Assembly: GCA_023548195.1 (NCBI GenBank)
Contig: JAJHZJ010000311.1
Location: 5,406,687 to 5,470,686 of the forward strand
From: Bettongia penicillata ogilbyi
Taxonomy: Eukaryota > Chordata > Mammalia > Diprotodontia > Potoroidae
Direction of reading: 5' to 3'
Length of the DNA: 64,000 bases
Shown: piece by piece, positions 21,255 through 34,362 of the stretch
How the letters are laid out: each line of letters starts with the position of its first letter
Position numbering within the stretch: position 1 is the stretch's first letter
The notes under the pieces: model-generated
What the model saw: the letters and a program-made list of their open reading frames with translations, nothing else
Databases searched by the model: none
Told to the model about the DNA's origin: nothing
Program-made: the position numbers and the translations under genes

Positions 21255-21485
21255 CCACCTTCTAGATGACAAGTGCCATGTTGTATATGTGTAGGTTTAC
21301 AAATATCTCATTTGATCCTTACAACAACCTTGAGAGCTAGGTGCTATTATTACCCCAATTTTACAGTTGAGGAAACTGAGGCAGACAGAGGATAAATGAT
21401 TTGACCAGGATCAATAGCTAGTAAGTATCTTAGGCTGGATTTGAACTCGTGTCTTCCTGACCAGAGTTTTGTCATTGTACCACCA
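21255..21485 (-). mobile_element. MIR/THER-type CORE-SINE (minus)
   Basis: ATCTCATTTGATCCTTACAA, GGTGCTATTATTACCCC, TTTTACAGTTGAGGAAACTG and GGATTTGAACTCGTGTCTTC are all present in the expected antisense order. Confidence 0.8.
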
Positions 21486-23095
21486 GCCATCTCCCTGCAT
21501 CCACCTCAAACTAAAGCTTATATTTAAGTGGAGGAGGCACTTAAACACACTCCTGTTGATTCTGGTATTTTGGGTTGAGTAGATCTTAGAGATCTGGTAT
21601 GGGGAGACTTAGGGACTGTCAGTCAAATTTCAAGAAAATTTAAATCTGTGTGGTGACTGGGGGAATGAGTCATATTCACTGCCCATGCCTGCTAAGATCA
21701 GCATATAGAAAAAGCTTAATAAATGCATGTTGATTGGTTACTAAGGGTTTCCTTCCATGGGTTCCCAGGTGTGCAAGTCTATTGTACTTTTTAGACTCAT
21801 AAGACTCTAGAGAAGCCCTCTGAGATGCCCAAGGGAGGGAGGAGGGAGCCTTGATTGGTGGGGGAACTGCTGCTTTCCTAAAATTTGCAATGGCGGTCTC
21901 ATGGTCATATGCCCCACTGGCTCATGGCCTCTGAAATTTTATTGAAATGCTCTTTCTCAGTCCTTTGCCCTGCCCATGTGTTCCAAGTTGTCCCTCTTTC
22001 ATCATTCATACCACCTGATTCTACCAGCTGGCCTCCTCATCTCCGTCAGAGGGGAAGGGCCGCTTCCTGTAGCCCATCCAACTTTTTTCCCCCTCTTCTC
22101 TTGCCTTAGATAGGAAACCAGCCAAGGGTAGAGGCTGTACCTGTCTCTGCATGTTTTGGAGCCCAATATACCACTTGAGGTACTTTTAAAAAATTTATTC
22201 TGATAATGTGGATGAAGAGTCACTATCCCTAAGGTTTGACCTAGCAGACATCTTTCTATGGTTTTGGGAAGAAGGGAGTAAGGTAAGAGGTACTCCAGGG
22301 TGACTGGTTAATCTCAGCTACTTTCAAGAGGCAGCTGTAAGATTTCCTTTCTATTCCTTGGGCCAAGTAGCCCTGGTTGGCTTACAATGAAACATAGCCT
22401 TCTGCCTCTAGTCTTTTCTTTGTCCCCTAGTGGAACACACTTGTAATTCTGTTCTAGCACCATGGAATACTGACTGGCTGGAATTCCTGACCTGGAAAAA
22501 ACCATAGAGGTAACATATCCATTCCCTTGCCTTTGGGCCAAAACCCTTTCCAAGCTTTCTTATAGAATCCTTTTCTTTTTAATGAAACTAGAGAATAAAT
22601 ATAGGAAATAATAACTAGAAGTTAACTGAGGAAGTTGAGGATGTGTGAAAATGGTTGGGGGAGGAGAGAAGCTTCTCCAGTGGATTGAAATGTCTTAAAA
22701 TTGCGAAGAAAATGAAAGTTAGAGGGGCCAAGGACTCATTCAGAAAATGACAGCTTTACACTCCCCCAACACATCCCCAGATGTTTGTGGTTTCCTGACC
22801 TTTTGGGGAATAACACCCATCCAATTGGCCCTTCAACATTTCTGTGAAACTCAGTGACTGTCCCAGCTAACCTTTGGGTAATCTCCCCAAGAGTCACTCC
22901 AAATTAGTATTTGTAGAAAGAGTCCCTCAGCTCTACAACTTCCTCTGATCATTTGAGGCTGTTGCTTATAGCAGGAATAGTGGAAAGAATCTTGCATTTG
23001 AAATCAAAAGATCTGGGTTCTGATGCCAGCAATGTTACCTGTGATGGTGTGAGTCATTTTATGTCACTTGGTTTCAAAATGAATGATGAGATCAG
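21486..23095. other. Largely unique intergenic sequence
   Basis: No coding or RNA gene seen. Small remnants are a tail of the TTAATAAATGCATGTTGATTGG type near 21715 and a plus-strand SINE head at about 22965-23060. Confidence 0.45.
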
Positions 23096-23330
23096 GAATT
23101 CTTAACCTGTTTTGTGATATAGACCCTCTTTGGCAGTCTGGTGAAGTATATGGATCCTTTCTCAGAATAATTGTTTTAAATGCATAAAATAGAATACACG
23201 GAACTACAAAGAAAACCAAAGGTTAGTGAAAATAAAGATGTAGTATTTTGCATAAAAATGTTCAGGCACCTTAAAATTATTCATGCATTCTTTGGGGGAT
23301 CTTTGGACCCCAGATTAAGAATTCCTAGAT
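23096..23330. mobile_element. hAT-type MITE, TTCTTAA family
   Basis: GGAATTCTTAACCTG at the left and GATTAAGAATTCCTAG at the right are inverted copies. The interior has TTTTAAATGCATAAAATAGA and TTTGGGGGATCTTTGGACCC, matching the other members. Confidence 0.7.
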
Positions 23331-23529
23331 TAGATGATATCTAAAGTCTCTTCTAGTTCTAAAATATTGTGATCCTGGGTTGGTGGATATAGGTGGATAT
23401 ATCTTATTTTATCCTCACCTCTCACCTCTATGTCTCTTCTCATAATAAGTCATCACAACAGGAACCATATTGTCAGGCTATTTAACACTAGTGTAATAAA
23501 AACAGGTTTGTGTTTTTTTTGCTATAAAT

Positions 23530-24900
23530 CAATTTAATAGATTTTTTTAGTGTCTACTCTAGTTGGAGGTGATGCAAAGTTTCAATAAGAAAGTGTTCTA
23601 CCTTCACTGAGTTTCCAATCTAATAAATAACCCATGATGTACATTTGCAACATATAATATCACATAAAAAAAGAAATATGTAACACAGGGTTGTGGTTCT
23701 GGATTGGGATGGGAGTGGTTATTATTCTTTGGGGGGAAACCAGTGAAAATTTCATGAATTGAATTTTAAAAAATAATAGTAATTTAACAGTTGAAGATGG
23801 GGAAGTTGTGAAATTACAGGCATAAGAAACAGCATGAATAAAAGTTTTGAGGCAGGAAAGCTCTGAAAATATTCAGGTGGAAGAGCAGTCAGTACATTTT
23901 GGTTGTAGAGTGGAACGTTATGGAAGAGAGTATGAAATCAGGGTCAAAAGGTAAGGTGGTGCCAGATTGTATAAGACCTTGAATGTCAAGCAAAAAAACA
24001 TGAACTTTAGTCTGCAGACAATAGAAAACCATTGAAGAGTTTTGAGATGAGGAATGGTATAACCCTGTGTATGGGTGAGGTGAGTCTAGTAGCAATATGA
24101 AGACTGTAAAGATTGGATTGAAAAAATCAGAGGATGTAGGTGGGAAAACTTGTAGAAAGCTTTTTACAATACTGTAAGTGGGTGGTAAGAGGCAATGGAT
24201 GTATGACCATGAGTCAGCTAGGTGCAGAAATAGAGCTCTGGACCTAGTCAGGAAGACCTGAATTCAAATCTGGCCTCTGATACTTTCTAGCTGTGTGTTC
24301 TTGGGTAAGTCACTGAACCTCTGTCTGCCTCAGTTTCTTTATGGTTATTATGAGGATCAAAGGAGATAATATTTGTAAAGTGCTCAGCATAGAACCTGGA
24401 CCTTAATAAACATTTATTTCCTACCTTTCTCTATAGTAAAGGGGTAGAAGTAGAAAGCAGAGTGATATTGGACATTGGGTGCAAGATGTATTGAATTTGA
24501 GTGGTAAGGGAGAAAGAAGTTATGAATCCAGTCGATGAAATGAATGGTCATGTAATCATAAATTCAGAAAGGTAAGCAAATTTTAGGGAAAAGATATTCC
24601 TGGGTTTGGAGATGTTGGTGGACTTTTCAGGGGGAGATGTTTTCTGGATAGGTGAACATGAAGATCTGCCAGGAAGAAGGTGAGGTACTTGTGAGGAAAG
24701 AAGGAAGGAATGGTTAATTAGGCGTATATAGAAGACAAATGATCGTAGGGTCTCTGAGACCAAGCCAGGGAAAAGCATTCAGTAGGAGGGGTGGAAATCC
24801 ACATTGCAAAATGCTGCAAAAAGGTCAGTGAGGTAGAAGATGTGGTGGGGGGGACTGGATTTGGTTATTAGATGGTTACTGGTGACCTTTGAGAGAGCAA
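23530..24900 (-). mobile_element. L2 LINE (minus) carrying a CORE-SINE insertion
   Basis: Follows the antisense of the L2 ORF2 3' half, including GCCAGATTGTATAAGACCTT, AACCATTGAAGAGTTTTGAG and GCTGCAAAAAGGTCAGTGAG, with a plus-strand CORE-SINE inserted at 24212-24422 (GTCAGCTAGGTGCAGAAATA, TAGTCAGGAAGACCTGAATT). All frames are broken. Confidence 0.65.
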
Positions 24901-24904
24901 TTGT

Positions 24905-26170
24905 TTAGAAAATGTTATCTTTACTCACATCCTCTTCTGTTTCACTCAACACCCACTCACCCCCTTGTAATCTGACCTGTGACCATACCACTGTGGAAAA
25001 TGTTTTCTCGATGATCATTTCAACTACTAAATCCAATGGCCATTTCTCAGGTTTCAGCCTCCGTGACCTCTCTGTCACTTCCGTACTTCCATTAGTTATT
25101 ATTTCCTATTTATCTTGTATGTGATTGTTTGTATAGAGTTGTTGTACTGTTGCCTCCCCATGAGCTTCTTGAGGAGAAGGACTATCTTTTTCCCGTCTTT
25201 TTCCCTCAGAGTTTAGCACAGTGTCTGGTAAATAGTAAACAATAAATGTTTATTGACTGACTGACTTGACCATCCCTTCATGCTGAACACTCATAATGCT
25301 GCTCCCCTCCTCTGGCTCTTTTTAAAAACTGCCTGGTTGCTCCTCCTCAGTTCATTTTACTGGATCATCATCCAAATACCATCTTCTCCCTTCTCCTCTC
25401 CTCCCTTCTAAGCCAAGGGTTCTGTCTTGGTCTCTCCTCTCTATAGTTTCCTTTGGTGATCATGTCTGTTCCCATGGATTATGTAGTCATCTCTCTCCAC
25501 GATGAATCTTCTAAAATTCAAGTCCTCTAGCCTACTGGAGAGCTTCACCTGGAAGTTTAGTTAGCATTTGAAACTCAATCTATCCAAAACTATACTCATT
25601 ATTTTTTGCCACAAGCCTATTCATCTTCCAATCTTTTCTATTTCTCCTTAAATGACCATGATCTTTCCAGTTATCCAAGTTAGCAACCTTTGAGTCATCC
25701 TTGATTCTGCACTCTTCTACACAGCTGCCAAAATGACTTTGGTAAAACATGGGTCTGAGGTCACTCTCATGCTCAAGAAGCTTTAATTTATCTTTCCAGC
25801 CGTATTGTCTCATCCTTTTCTTCACACGTTCCCTGAACTCCTCGTTCTGTCATCTTGCCTCTATGCCTTTTCACAAGTTGGTCATTCCCTCCTCATCTTT
25901 CAGAATCCATGTAATCCTTAAAGTCTCATCTCAGGTTCCATTCTTCTGGGAAGCTTCTCCTGATCACCTCATGTGGTAGTGGACTCTCCCTCTCCAAGGG
26001 GTTGTGGACTTAGTTATCTGCTTACTGATTGCATTTCTCTAGTAGAATATAAGTTCCTGCCTGGCAGAGATGACTTTGCTTTTGGTTTTATATCTTCAGT
26101 ACCTAGCACAATATTTTATAATATTCTGTTTAATGAATTTATTTAATAAATAAATTTATTTAATAAATGT
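24905..26170 (+). mobile_element. L2 LINE copies (plus)
   Basis: Two L2 3' halves in sequence. Each ends in the L2 tail: GAGTTTAGCACAGTGTCTGG then CAATAAATGTTTATTGACTG at 25205-25265, and ACCTAGCACAATATTTTATA then AATAAATGTTTGTTG at 26100-26178. Internally GCTGCCAAAATGACTTTGG and GATTCTGCACTCTTC come from ORF2. It abuts the opposite-strand L2 on its left. Confidence 0.65.
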
Positions 26171-27054
26171 TTGTTGAATTAAATCAAATCTAGGAAAATG
26201 AGGGATTGTCTCAAGATATCTGAAAAAAATGAGAGATACCAAACACTCAGAAAAATCAAAACTTATTATTATTACCTTATTATTATGTTTAGCTATTCCC
26301 CAAATGATGGATATTTTGTCTTTCTTTGCTACCACATCACCACCCCCCCACAACCCCAAAACAAAAACTTATGACTATGTCCCAGGGAAATAAAGGAAAA
26401 TTTTTCACAAGATGTGGCAAATGAGCTGAGCTGTGGATGATCAGGGTTAATTTTTTCTAGTTGATGAGATTAGGAAAGGCTTCCTAGGGAAAGCAGCATT
26501 AGAAATAGGTTTGAGGATTCATAGGATGAGGAGAACTGATGGGAAAGGGTATTCCAAGCAAGGAGAACAGCATTGGTAGACAAATTAGGTCACTGGTCAC
26601 TTACCAGAACTTGGGTGTAATCAACTAGTTCCAATAACTAGAATCATAAGAAATCCACTGGAGCTCCCAATCTTCAGCCTGTTATGAGTTGTGACTAAAA
26701 TTGACTCCCGAGTTCCTTCCCACTTGAATCTCAAGCATCACATGTGTTTGTTAGGAGTACAGTTGATTGACAGATATTTACCTACTTGTCAGGCAACTAC
26801 CTTGAAGGCAGACATAACTCTCTGGCTGAATAGAAAGGAAATCTTGGTTAGTACTGATATGATACACACTTACTGGGAATCCCTAGAAATTAGGTTGGTG
26901 GTTTGTTCCTAGTGGGGTTAATGATTGTATTGTTTAATAGATAATACAAACTACTATTTACACACATTTGATTAATAAATAATAATTTCTAACATTCAGA
27001 AGTATAAATCAGAAGAATATTTCTTTCATGTTGGTTAACGTACTTATTAATTTA
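26171..27054. other. Mostly unique intergenic sequence with an L2 scrap
   Basis: A short minus-strand L2 piece lies at about 26395-26580 (AGGAAAGGCTTCCTAGGG). The remainder shows no gene and no clear repeat. Confidence 0.4.
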
Positions 27055-28140
27055 AAAATATTTACTTAATATTTTATTTCCCCTAAATACATGTAAAAAC
27101 AATTCTTAACATTCTGTTTAAAACTTTTTTTGAGTTCTAAATTCTCTCCCTCCATCCTCTCCTCCCTCATTGAGAAGACAAGCAATTTGAGATAGGTTAT
27201 ACATGGGTGCTTATGCAAACCATATTTCCATGTTAGTCATGTTGTGAAAGAAAACACAGACCAACCCCCTTCCCTGCCCCTCCCCACTGCAAGAAAAATA
27301 AAGTTGTTTTTTTTTTTAAAAAAGAATACTTCAGTTTGTATTCAGGCTTCATTAAGTTCTTTCTCTGCATATGGATAGCATTTTCCCTCATAAGTCCTTC
27401 AGAATTGTCTTGGATCATTGTATTATTAAGAATAGTTATTCGTAGTTGTTCATCATACAACATTGCTATTATTGTGTGCAATATTCTCCTAGTTCTACTC
27501 ATTTCACTTTGTATCAGTTCATGTAAGTGAATGTTTTTCTGAGAATATCCTCTTTGTCATTTATTACAGTACAATAATATTCCATCACAGTTATATACCA
27601 CAGTTTGTTCAGCCATTCTCCAATTGATGGGCATCCTCTCAATTTCCATTTTTCTTTTTGCCACTACAAAAGGGACTGCTATAAATATTTTTGTACATAT
27701 AGATCCTTTTTCTTTTTTAAAATCTTTTTGGGATACAGATATAAAAGTGGTCACAGGTTATGCACAGTGTTATAGCCTTTTGGGCATAGTTCCAAATTGC
27801 TCTCCAAAACGGTTGAATCAATTCACAACTCCACCAGCATTAGTGACTCAGTTTTCTCATGTGCCCTTCAGCATTTGTCATTTTCCTTTTCTGTCATATT
27901 AGCAAATCTGATATATGTGAAGTGATATCTGGGTTGTTTCAATTTGAATTTCTTTAATCAACAATTATTTAGGGCACTTTTTCATGTGATTATACATATC
28001 TTTGATTACTTCATCTGAAAACTGTCTGGTCATATACTTTGACCATTTATCAATTGAGGAATGGTTCTTATTTTTATATATTTGATTCAGTTCTCTGTAT
28101 ATTTTAGAAATGAGGCCTTATCAGAGAAACTTCCTGCATT
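27055..28140 (-). mobile_element. L1 LINE 3' part (minus)
   Basis: The longest L1 3' end in the window: CATGTAAAAACAATTCTTAA, TTAGTCATGTTGTGAAAGAA, ATATTCCATCACAGTTATAT, AATTGATGGGCATCCTCTC and GGTTGAATCAATTCACAACT. The minus strand encodes ORF2-end residues such as MSRTRRILHTIIAMLYDEQ. It has stop codons and is not a functional gene. Confidence 0.85.
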
Positions 28141-30690
28141 TTTTTTCGTGGTTATAATTGAAAACTGTGTACTGCCCCCCATCCTATCCCCTTCCTCTCA
28201 TGCCATTCTTTCTCTCCTTTCACCTTGTCCATTTTCAAGTGTTTTGCATTTGACTACCACCTCCCTCACGTTGCCCTCCCTTCGATCAGTCCCCATCTTC
28301 TCTTATCCCCTTTCCCTCCTACTTTACTTTAATAGATAGATTTTTACACCCAACTGAGTGTGCGTGTCATTCCCTCCTTGAGCCAATTCTGATGACAATA
28401 AGGTTCAGGTGTATCCCCCCAAACTCCTACCTTCCCCATATTCCCTTCCACTGTAAAAGCTCTTTCAAGCCTCTTGTATGTGAGTTAATTTACCCCATTT
28501 TACCTTTCCCTCTCCCCTTTTTCCAATGTATTCCTCTTTTTTACCCCTTAATTTTATTTTTTTAGATATTGTTCCATCATATTCAATTTACACTCTTGTT
28601 CTCTGTTTATGTATACTCCTTCTAATTGTTCTAAAATGATAAAGTTCTTAGGAGTTACAAGTATCATCTTTCCATATAGGAATATAAACAATTTAATCTT
28701 ATTGGATCCCTTATGAGTTCTCTTTCCTCTTTACCTTTTTATGTTTCTCTTATTTTATATTTGAAAGTCAAAATTTCTATTTAGCTCTGGTCTTTTCATT
28801 AGGAATACTTGGAAGTCTTCTATTTTATTTAATATCCATTTACCCCTGAAGGATTATACTTAGTTTTGGTGGGTAGGTGATTCTGAGTTGTAACCCTAGC
28901 TCCTTTTCCCTCTGGAATATCATATTCCAAGCTCTCTGATCCTTTAATGTAGAAGCTGCTAAATCTGGTGTTATGCTGATTGTGGCTCCATAATATTTTA
29001 ATTTTTTTTCTTTTTGGCTGCTTGTAGTATTTTCTTGACCTGGGAAGTCTGGAACTGAATTATTATATTCCTGGGAATTTTAATTTTGGGATCTCTTTCA
29101 GGAGGTGATTGGTAGATTCTTTCAATTTCTGTTTTACCTTCTGGTTTTAGACTATCCTTGATAATTTCTTGAAAGATGATGTATATGATCTTTCTTTTTG
29201 ATCATGGCTTTCACATGGTCCAATAATTCTTAGTCTTTCTCCTCAATCTCTTTTCCAAATTCCTTTCTCCCTTGTGATTTCCTGTAAGCACTCTTCTCCA
29301 CCTTAGAACTGTGATCCCAAACTGCATATTGCAATGTAGTTGCAACCTCTGGTCCTGTGCCCAGTGTAAGCTCTGAGTGCTTTGTAATCTCTTTCTGGCC
29401 AATTTTTCAATCTCCTTACTGTCTCTGGGCTGAGAGCTCTTGCCTCTATGGTCCACTGATGTTACCGCCATGTGCACACTTATATCACAGACTTCTCTTA
29501 TCAATCTCCTGAATTGTCTTGAGCTAGAAAACAATACTGTTGGGCCCTGCCTCCCTCCTCACCCCCCTTTTGTTTGGCTATGTCACTCCAGAATTAGATT
29601 TTATATGTTTTTTAAAAGTTTTTTGGAGGAGAATGTTAGGAGAGTTTGACTGGGTTGCTGCCTCTACTTTGTTATCTTGGCTTTGCCTTTTAAGATTTTT
29701 TTGAATATAATATCTGGGATTTTTTTTAAAGTCATGACATTCAGATAGTCCAATGATTTTTAAGTATTTTCTTCTTCTATCTATTACCCAAGTCAGTTGT
29801 TTTGCTACAAGATAATTTATATTTTCTTCTATTCTTTCAGGTTTTTAACTTTGTTTTTACTATTTCTTATTGTCTTATGGAATCATTAGCTTCTGTTTGG
29901 TTCATTCCAGTTTTTAGGGAATGTTATTTAGGCAATGTTTTGTAACTCTGTTTACTTTGTTAATTAACTTTGTTAATTCCTTTTTTAATTCTTTTTTCCA
30001 TAGTTTTCATTTCTTTGCCTACTTTTTCCTGCTAACATTCTCATTTCATTGATGAAATCTTTTTTCTTTACTCTTTTTAAAAGTCTCTTGCTTCTCTTCT
30101 AGGAATTCTAGTTGAGTGTATAAACTATGGTATCCTCAGAGATTTGCAGATATTTTAAAGTCATTCTCTTTGGGTTTTGTGTCTTGAGCATCCCTACCAC
30201 TGTAACATCTCACTATTTTTTTGTTCATTCATTCTTCTAGCCTACTTCCTGACTTCAGAAGTGATGTTAAGTCCAGGTCCTGTGCATTTCTGGTTTTGTT
30301 GAACCATTGAACTGGTTTTGTTGCTGCTGGAGTTGTTCCAGGACCTCAGGGACAGATCAGGCTGGGACCTTGGGCTCCCGAGGTAGTCTAATCTAGGATA
30401 AAGTCTGATTGCTGCCACCTTGGTCTGTGTTCTGCAAGTTCTTGTCCTGGGTTTGGGTCTGAGCAACAGCAGATTGCTTCTGGAGTCTGCTTCTTTCAGT
30501 TAGGTGGAAAACTTTTCTTATTCAGACTGACAGAGTTGGAAGCTCCCTTTGGGTCTGGTTTCCTGCTTTGGTTATTTCTCTGGAGGCTTCAGACTAGTCT
30601 TGAGGCTATCAATGAGACCTTCTTCTGCTCCTAGGATCCGAGTCATGCTGCTGCTGCTGCTTGCTTTTGAACTTCCTCTTCTCTCCATAT
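28141..30690 (-). mobile_element. L1-family sequence with ORF1-like segments (possibly HAL1)
   Basis: Read on the minus strand, 29110-28860 encodes the ORF1p C-terminal domain pattern (DLSASTLKDQRAW, LQLRITYPPKLS), preceded by RNIIIQFQTSQVKKILQAAKKK. A second ORF1-like stretch with a lysine-rich coiled-coil part lies at about 30130-29700. ORF2 reverse transcriptase is not seen between them, as in HAL1 elements, though nested insertions or deletion are alternatives. All frames are interrupted. Confidence 0.5.
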
Positions 30691-30693
30691 GTT

Positions 30694-30812
30694 GCCTAGG
30701 GTCTGATGGCTCAGGAGGAGAAAGTGAGGTTGGCAAAACAAAGTCAAGTGCAAGTCAAGTCATCATTTCTCTGAAGTCATGATCCACTTCAAAAACAAAG
30801 GATGAACACAAT
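30694..30812 (+). mobile_element. Family X interspersed repeat, 3' end (plus)
   Basis: GTCTGATGGCTCAGGAGGAG through AACAAAGGATGAACACAATC matches the 3' half of the copies at 243-497 and 57858-58112. Confidence 0.5.
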
Positions 30813-32239
30813 CGTAGGGCCTACAACCTCCTTTACCCTTCCTCAGTCCACTCTTCATCTGTGACCAGTCACTGGTATTGAGGGCAACACCTAGCTGCCA
30901 TTTGGCATTTGTTTTCCTGTCCTACACAAGGTCTTAGTGCCCTAATACGAGTCTGGGATTGCCTCTCCCTCTGATACATAGCCTCTGTCTGGGTGCTGGA
31001 ATTCTCTACTTGGTCATTGTTGGCCAGACTCTATCCCTAGTACCCTCAGATCTCTACGTCTGTCTCCTTATGCTAGCTTGGATTGGAAAAAAAATTATTT
31101 ACTATGAATTTTTCTTGGATTTTCCTATCAGGCTTAGCCCTGGTGCCTTTTCTAGGTTGATTTGAGAGGGGTTAGGGGGTATGGAGTTCACTGCACAACT
31201 TAGTGCTAATCTGCCTCAGCACATAGACTTAAGAAGACTTGGCAACTGTTTAGATATGAGAGTGAAGAGTTGGGGATAATTCTGAGGTTATAAACCAGGG
31301 TGCCTTGAAATTGATTCTTGACAGAAATAAGTTTGACTTTGAAGGTCACATACGTTTTCAGCCTGGGCTGATATGTTAATTTATTTTGCTTAATTGATTT
31401 ATTGCAAAAGGGAGTTATCTTGGGTTGGAGGGGGGTCATTGAAAGTGATCATCAATAAAACATTATTGTTATTACTAACAACAATAATAATTATAGCCTG
31501 TTCTTGATGAATCTATGTTGACTTTTAGGAGTCATTGCCTCTCTTTTTTAATAATAAATTTTGGGCTTACTTTCCCAGGAATTGGTGTCAATCTCTCTAG
31601 GCTGTAGTTTGAAGAATCCACCTTCTGTCTGTCTGTCTGTCTCTTAAAATTAGCATACTGTCTGTATACCATTAAAACGCTATCTCCATTCCTGTAGCAT
31701 TTCTTCTGTTTACCAAGATTTCTAAACGTTCACCAACAGTAGTTTTGAAATCTCACATACCAATTCTTTCACAACCCTTGAATGTAAGTCGTCCCAGTCT
31801 GATAACCTTAACTTATTGAAGGGAGCTTGGTACTTTTTAACTATCTCTTTTATTTCAAGTTTAGATTCCTTATTAGTCATTTTTCTTCTCTCCTTGTCAA
31901 TCTGAAGATCATTTTACTTTGGTAGGGAAAAAAAGACCATAAGTAGAATGAATTGACATTCTATTTTCTATTGTCCATGGTCATCATTTCAGCCATATGG
32001 AAGTGATCTTAAGGCTTCTTTATTTTCCTCTTGCCTTACCTGTAGGCCCCCAAATCCCATTCTGGATGTCTTGGGTAAGATGTTTGGATAACATATCTTT
32101 CTAAAAAACCCAATAAACATAACTTCTGAGGTTTAAGGTATGGAGTGTGTTGGGAAAGGATGACATTTGAGAAGGTTACTTAGGAATCCTGATGTCTTCT
32201 GTTGGGTACCTGTGTTCTGAGAATCGTTCCCATCATCAT
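30813..32239. other. Largely unique intergenic sequence
   Basis: No gene seen. It contains a (CTGT)n run at about 31629-31645 and scattered AT-rich stretches. Confidence 0.4.
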
Positions 32240-33520
32240 CACTGTAACAGTCATCATTAAGCACTTACTATGTTCTAGGAACTGCACAAAATTCTGGGGA
32301 TACAAAGAAAGACAAAATTGTAGTCTCTGCCCTGAAGGAATTCACAGTCTAATAGGGAAGACAACTTACATGCAGTTATGAGCTCATAAGATAAATATAT
32401 TGAAAGTAGGAAGTAATCTCAGAGGGAAAGCACTAACCAGTGGGGCTGGGGAATGGGAATCTGAGCTGAGTCTTGAAGGAAACTTGGGTAACCAGGAAGC
32501 AGTAGTAAATAAGGAGAGGATTTTAGACACATTGAAGTCAGTTGGAGTATTGTGTCTGACGACAAGGCCAGTGTCTCTGGATCATAGAATGCATAGAGAG
32601 GAGTAAAGTATAAGAAGACTGGAAAGCAAAGAATGGACTAAGTTATAAAAGTGAAACAGAGGATTTTGTTTGTTTTTATTCTGGAGGTAACAAGAAGCCA
32701 TCGACATTTATTGTTTGTGGGTAGGAGCATGTGACGTGGCCAAACTTGCACCTTAGGAAGATTACTTTGGCAGTGAGTGGGGGATGAATTGAAGTGGGGA
32801 GAGACAAGGCAGGAAGACCAACTAGTAGGCTATTGCAATAATCTAGGCATGAAGTGTTGAAGGTCTGTATTAGGGTGATGGCAGTTTCAGAGGAGAGGAG
32901 ATGTACGTGAGAGATGTTGTGTAATAGAAACAATGGAACTTAGTGACATCCTGGTTGTGTGCAATTGAGTGTATCTGAGTGAGGAACTGAGCATGACTCT
33001 GAGGTTGTGAGCTGGGGGTAACTAGAATTACTTGACAGTAATAAGGAAGTTTAGGGTTTGGGCACAAAAGTACTGAGTTCTGTTTTGGACATACTAAGTT
33101 TGAGAGGTCTATGGGATATCCAGTTTGAGATGTCTAATAGGTAGTTGGTGGTATGAGACTGGAACTCAGGAGGTAGGTTAGGGCTGGAAATAGATCTGAG
33201 AATCTTCTCCGTAAAGATGATAATTGAATCAATGAGAGCTGATGAGATGATCATATGAGAGGGTATAGCACAGGGTGGGGGACCTGTGGCCTTGAAGCTG
33301 AAAGTACCCCACCCCTGGTATAGAATAATAAGAGAGGAGGACTGAAGATAGGCCTTTTGGGGACGTCTATTTTTGTTGTGTATAAGTGAGATGAAGACTC
33401 AGTAAAGGAAGCTGAGAAGGAGCAGTCAGACAGGTAGGAGAAGAACCAGTTAGGAGAGAACAGTGTCATGAAAATCCCGAGAGGACAGAGTATCCAGGAG
33501 AAGAAAGTGATTGACTGTGT

Positions 33521-33720
33521 CAAAGGGCCAGTTGAGATTATATCACTTAAATTTTTGAGTGGACCCAGTCTGAATAATTTCCTGATTTTTCTCCAGGTCT
33601 CTTCAGCATTATATGAATTGGAGTGAAGGCACTGAATGATGGGCATAATACGAGGTTAGAACTTCATTATTGATAAGGATGAAGGGGCAGGGCATTAAGT
33701 AACAAGTAGTGTAGAGTTAA
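33521..33720. repeat. Duplicated block, copy A, inside the L2 LINE
   Basis: About 200 bp from CAAAGGGCCAGTTGAG to GTGTAGAGTTAA. Repeated in direct orientation at 34363-34657 with high identity. It interrupts the expected L2 sequence order, so copy A looks like the inserted one. Confidence 0.8.
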
Positions 33721-34362
33721 GGACATAGAGGACAAGAAGGATGGGGACTGAGAAAAGGCTACTAGGGTCAGCAATGAAGAGATCAATGGTAACTTTGGGT
33801 AGTTTCGTTGGAATGGTGGAGTGAGAAGCCAGACAGGAAAGGATCGAGAAGAGAACAAGAGGAGAGAAAACCAGTTGTAGAAGGGCTTCTCATGGAGTTT
33901 AGGCACATGAGAGAGGAGAGATGTAGGATTATAGCTAGCAAGGAGGATCAGATCAAGTGAGGGCTTTTAAAGGATGGTGCAGGTTCTTGGGGAGCAGCCA
34001 GTAAATAGGAAGAGATTAAAGATTAGTGAGAAAGCAGGGATGATTTAGGGGAAAATGTGCTGGAGGGAATGTGATAGAATAGAATCTGGGGTGCATATGG
34101 AAGGGTTTGCTTTGGCAGAGAGAAGAGCTACTTCTTTGTGTGAGACGGAGGTGCAGGAAGATTAAGATCAGTGGAGAAGAAAGAGTTTTCAGTATATGGT
34201 TTTAATTGTTTTGGTGAAGCATAAGGCAAGATTCTCAGATAAGGGATGGGATAAGGAGGTGACATGGGGGTCTTGAGGAGGGATGTATAGACTTGCATTA
34301 ACTCTTATGGTGAGTGTGATAGTGAATCCACTAGGGAGATATAAAAGAAGTGCCTTGCTACA

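Noticed and set aside
28141..30690. Endogenous retrovirus
   Set aside because: No paired long terminal repeats, protease, or gag/pol/env patterns were recognised. ORF1p-like text favours an L1-family origin.
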